Source: Persicaria tinctoria | Lineage: Eukaryota; Streptophyta; Magnoliopsida; Caryophyllales; Polygonaceae | Assembly (NCBI GenBank): GCA_037127255.1 | Contig: JBANSL010000009.1 | Coordinates: 28,030,475 to 28,094,474 of the forward strand | Reading direction: 5' to 3' | Length of the DNA: 64,000 nucleotides | Shown here: one piece after another, positions 60,401-64,000 of the stretch | How positions within the stretch are numbered: the stretch's first letter is position 1 | Layout: every line of letters starts with the position of its first letter | The notes under the pieces: generated by a model | Told to the model about the DNA's origin: nothing | Databases searched by the model: none | What the model saw: the letters and a program-made list of their open reading frames with translations, nothing else | Program-made: the position numbers and the translations under genes

Positions 60401-60937
60401 AAAGGATTCAATGTTAACCTATTTTAGAAAAAGGCTATACCCGAAGCTAAGGCAACACAGAAAAGAAGGTACATGATAAAAAAACGCAAGTTTAATGGTC
60501 TTCGTCATAAGAGGTTAGTAACGTAGAGAAACTTTCTGAGGATGAAATCAATGGTGCTATAAATTATAAAAGCATCGATTGCAGACATGTTTCCAGGATA
60601 GAGTCCTCATAAATGTCCTTATAACAACCCAATCAAGCAAGTAGAATCAAACCAACCCTCTTTATAAGCCTTTGACACAAATTAACTTGCATGAGTATAT
60701 TGCAATTTCAAAAACTATCCTTATTTACTACTAGTATTTGTAAGCTCATGAATTTGATTAATTTCAATTGTATTGAATCAGTTTCAGAACTTGAGAATAT
60801 ATACAACAATACAAAGGAACTAATTAACCACTCTGCTAAACGTGGGGTTGAGTATCTCAACCTCTTTTGACTTCTAATTACAATATTAAATAAATAAAAT
60901 CAGATCCTAAATAAGAGGAATTTGTTATTCCTTAACA
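60400..60937 (-). repeat. probable 3' LTR of the right-hand copia element (inner end at 60937)
   Basis: On the minus strand GGGAGCA (purine tract) is followed by TGTTAAGGAATAAC, a typical copia LTR start, at 60937. The outer end is uncertain; candidate TGTTAAC tips lie at 60353 and 60412. Confidence 0.4.
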
Positions 60938-63900
60938 TGCTCCCGCAAGTTTGACGGTGTTGTGGTGAGTCCAAACTTGGAGACTAGCTGGTTGAACCGA
61001 TGGCGAAGAAGCGGCTTGGTGAGTATGTCGGCTAGCTGATCAGCAGTAGGAACATAAGTGACTCGAAGCTTGTTGCCCTGAACTAATTGGCGGACAAAAT
61101 GATAAGCCAAAGCATCATGCTTCATGCGAGAGTGAAACACAGGGTTAGAGCTTAGGCTTTCGGCACCCAGATTATCACAATAGATGAGTGGTTGATCTAA
61201 GTACTGTACCCCTAACATGGAGAGAAGAGACAAGATATTCCGATTCTGTAGATGACCTAGCCACTGTCTTTTGCTTTCGAGAACTCCATGAAATTGGTGT
61301 CTTCCCAAGTAAAAAACATAGCCAGTAGTGGAGGTATAATCATCCTTATTACCTGCCCAATCAGCATCAGATAAACCATTAGGAACCTGTGGACCATGGT
61401 GATGAATGATGATCCCATGATCCAATGTGCCCCGGATATATCGAAGCAGCCGTTTGAGGGCACTCCAATGAAGCGTTGTTGAGGATTGCATAAACTGAGA
61501 CAATTTGTTGACGGCAAAACCAACATCGGGTCTTGTGAGAGCAAGATACTGAAGGCTGCCCCACCAACATTCGATACTCAGTGGTGTTGTCCATGAGGGT
61601 ACCTCCAGTTTTGGTGAGAACAGTGGACACACACATTGGAGTAGAGATGGGATTACAATATGTCATGTGTGCCTTGGCAAGCAGATCAAAGATGTATTTG
61701 CGCTAATTGAGGAACAATATGAGGGGATGAGATTGAACCTCAACCCCTAAGAAATAAGACAACATACCTAGATCCTTCAACGAGAATCGAGATGAGAGAC
61801 GACGGATGGTGTCGATGAGCCTCGGTTGGTGACTGCCAGTGATAATGATGTCGTCCACGTAGACCAACAAATAGAGAATGCTATCGGTGGTCTTGAGGAC
61901 AAATAGAGAAGCATCAGCAACTGAGTTATGGAATCCAAGTTGAAGTAGAAACAATCGGAGTTCAGTGTACCAGGCCCTGGGAGCCTGCTTCAAACTGTAA
62001 ATAGCCTTCTTTAATTTACAAACATGGTCCGGATGACTCTTGTCAATGAAGCTTGTTGGCTGCTCCATGAAGACATCCTCCAATAAGGTTCTCTGCAGAA
62101 ATGCGTTATTCACATCGAGTTGTCGAATAGACCAACCAGAGTTGACAACAATGGATAGCACGGTGCGGACTGTCACTGGCTTGACGACCGGACCTTGTAG
62201 CGATCTAACGAGCCATCGGGATGAACCTTGACACGGAACACCCATTTGCATCCAACGACATTTTGATGAGAGCATTGGGGAACAAGTTCCCACGTGTTGT
62301 TGGAGGAGAGATCATCAAACTCTTTCTTCATTGCATCTCTCCAATCCTGATCTTTAAGGGCTTGGGTAATGTTTTGGGGTTCTTTGTGAGGGGGTAGAGA
62401 CACGTGAAGGTTGAGTTTGTTAATAGGTTTGACAATACCCTTCTGGGAGCGGGTAATTATCTGACGGGCTAGTGGAGTGAGTGGGGAGGATGAGGCTACT
62501 GGTGTGGGGTTAGAAGAGATGGAAGAAGATCGAGAAGATGAGGGAGAGTGGTTGTAGGGAGAGAGATCGGGAGGAGGAGGATTAGGTGAGATAGATGGGA
62601 GGCGATCCGTAGAGTGCGGCGGAATTGAAGCGGAATTAGAGGAGGATGGGGAGAGAGTGGGGTTAGGGAAAGAATTAATTATGGAATTAGATGAATTAGG
62701 AGATGGCAAATAAGAAGATTGTGGAGCGGAATTAACGGGCCCATTAGACGCCAAATTGGGTAGAAAGGAGAGTGGGGTTGCTGAGATGTAATCTTCAACA
62801 AGTGATGGGGGGGGGGGGGGGTTGAAAAAGATTTAATGGGGATTGACTTTTGAAAGGGGAATTCAGATTCCACAAATGTGACATGTCTAGAGGCGTAAAT
62901 GCGGTTGGTTTGTGGATCAAGGCAAAAGTACGCGCTTTGAGTGAGGGAATAACCGATAAACACACAAGCAATGGATTTTGGGTCCATTTTATTTATAGTG
63001 TAAGGTTTTAACCATGGAAAACATAAACAACCAAAACTTTTTAATTTTTGATAATTCGGTAAGGTGGATGTGAGTTTGAAAAATGCTGAATGATTGTGAA
63101 GAGTAGGTGTGGGCATTCTATTAATCAAATATACTTCCGTTTGAAAAGAAAATGGCCAAAATTTGTGTGGCAAAGAAGAATGGGAGATCAAGGTTAAACC
63201 CGTTTCCACAACATGACGGTGATGTCTCTCCGTAAAACCATTATGTTGTGGTGTATGAGGAGGTGATGTGAAATGGGAGATACTGTTAGATGCCAAAAAG
63301 GATCGTAGCAATAAATTTCCCGCCATTGTCCGAGTAGAATAGTTTAATTTTGGTTTTGAAGTGATTTTCAACAAGGCCTTTGAAAGTGACGAAAGTGGTT
63401 TGTGTGTCTGATTTTTGTTTAAGAGGATACAACCAAATGTACTTAGTGAAATGATCAACAAAAATCACATAGTATTTGAAGCCATCAAAAGTTGAAATAG
63501 GAGAGGTCCACACATCCGAAAATATAACCTCCAAAGGAGTTGATGAATGAATAGATGACTTAGCAAATGGAAGCTTGTGAGCTTTATTAACCAAACAAGA
63601 TGAACAAAAATCAGAATTGGAATGCAGACGGCCTAGTTGAAAACTAGATTGAAGAAGCTTGAATATTTGCGGAGACGGATGACCCAATTTATGATGCCAC
63701 AACGAGCCAAGAGATAGACGGGCTGAGGAGACGGACGGGCTGAGGAGACAGACGGGGATGACGAAACTGGCCAGGAATAAACACCATCTTGTAGGGGAAC
63801 TTTAAGCAGGGTTTCGCCCGAGCGCAGATCCTTAACACGAAACCAAGTTGGTAAGAATTCAACAGAAACATTATTTTCGGCAGTGAGTTTGGAAACAGAT

Positions 63901-64000
63901 ATAATGTTTTTGGAAATTTTAGGCACACAAAGCACATTATCAAAGTAAAAAGTTTTGGTTGTAGTATCAAAACGAAGTTTTCCAATACATGAGATGTGTA
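60925..64000 (-). pseudogene. Ty1/copia pol, minus strand, decayed, 5' part outside window
   Basis: Copia pol in order from right to left: pre-integrase zinc segment (MWHHKLGHPSPQ, CSSC; 63640-63702), integrase core (FSDVWTSP, FYSDNGG and HTPQHNGFTERHHRHVVET), reverse transcriptase (DAMKKEFDDLSSNNTWELVP, GCKWVFRVK, LDVNNAFLQRTLLEDVFMEQ, catalytic VYVDDIIITG at about 61850), and RNase H (YCDNLGAESLSSNPVFHSRM, VPTADQLADILTKPL) ending at 60925. At least four frame breaks separate these blocks, and a run of 13 G residues lies at 62809-62821. The C-terminal codons overlap the LTR start. The RNase H end resembles the Ale/Retrofit group. Gag and the 5' LTR lie beyond the right edge. Confidence 0.88.

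Overview
The window is transposon-packed intergenic DNA from a flowering plant, most likely a eudicot. The support is GT-AG intron structure in plant-type gene fragments, plant Ty1/copia and Ty3 lineages, and Helitron, CACTA, Stowaway-like and hAT-like termini. I cannot name the species. I see no intact host gene. Almost everything is a transposable element, a solo or truncated LTR, or a captured or decayed gene fragment.

Layout. (1) 1-5460: the right part of a CACTA-type DNA transposon. Its terminus (CACTACGAGAAAAATG read on the minus strand) ends at 5460. It carries minus-strand, intron-containing pieces of at least three unrelated genes: a BRAP2-type RING/UBP zinc-finger protein (BRIZ-like), alanine aminotransferase (AlaAT) and the C-terminal domain of a bHLH factor. 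(2) 5461-11850: a Stowaway-like MITE, a tRNA-like sequence, a granule-bound starch synthase-like relic and unassigned DNA. (3) 11855-24236: a minus-strand Helitron with a tandem array of its 5' end, split by a complete, young LTR retrotransposon (12098-22934, TSD TTAAA) that has 3 kb LTRs and no recognisable gag or pol. (4) 24237-34489: a non-autonomous hAT-like element, fragments of an ATG18-like gene and of an RNase H-like gene, another Helitron 3' end, and a 3.4 kb terminal-inverted-repeat element containing two divergent tRNA-like sequences. (5) 34495-49865: a Ty1/copia element (TSD ATTCT). It is interrupted in its reverse transcriptase by a Ty3-type LTR remnant, which is itself interrupted by a minus-strand Ty3 element with 2.2 kb LTRs, a truncated gag-protease ORF and a rearranged 5' side. 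(6) 50150-59160: two L1-type LINE relics, a diverged relative of the LTR from region 3, a probable solo LTR on the minus strand and a second minus-strand Helitron (55710-57457). (7) 60900-64000: a decayed minus-strand Ty1/copia element running off the right edge.

The genes do not work together as a pathway; the window records layered transposition. The most interesting object is the gene-capturing CACTA element at the left edge. There the BRIZ-derived exons keep compatible splice phases from the substrate-binding region through the RING to the UBP zinc finger, break in mid-exon, and are followed by AlaAT exons that lack the one containing the catalytic lysine, with a bHLH fragment in its place. 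Other unusual items are tRNA-like sequences with a tetraloop hairpin instead of a normal anticodon arm, tandem arrays of Helitron 5' ends, and a short TCGA-rich motif that occurs both in the LTRs and in the coding region of one Ty3 element.
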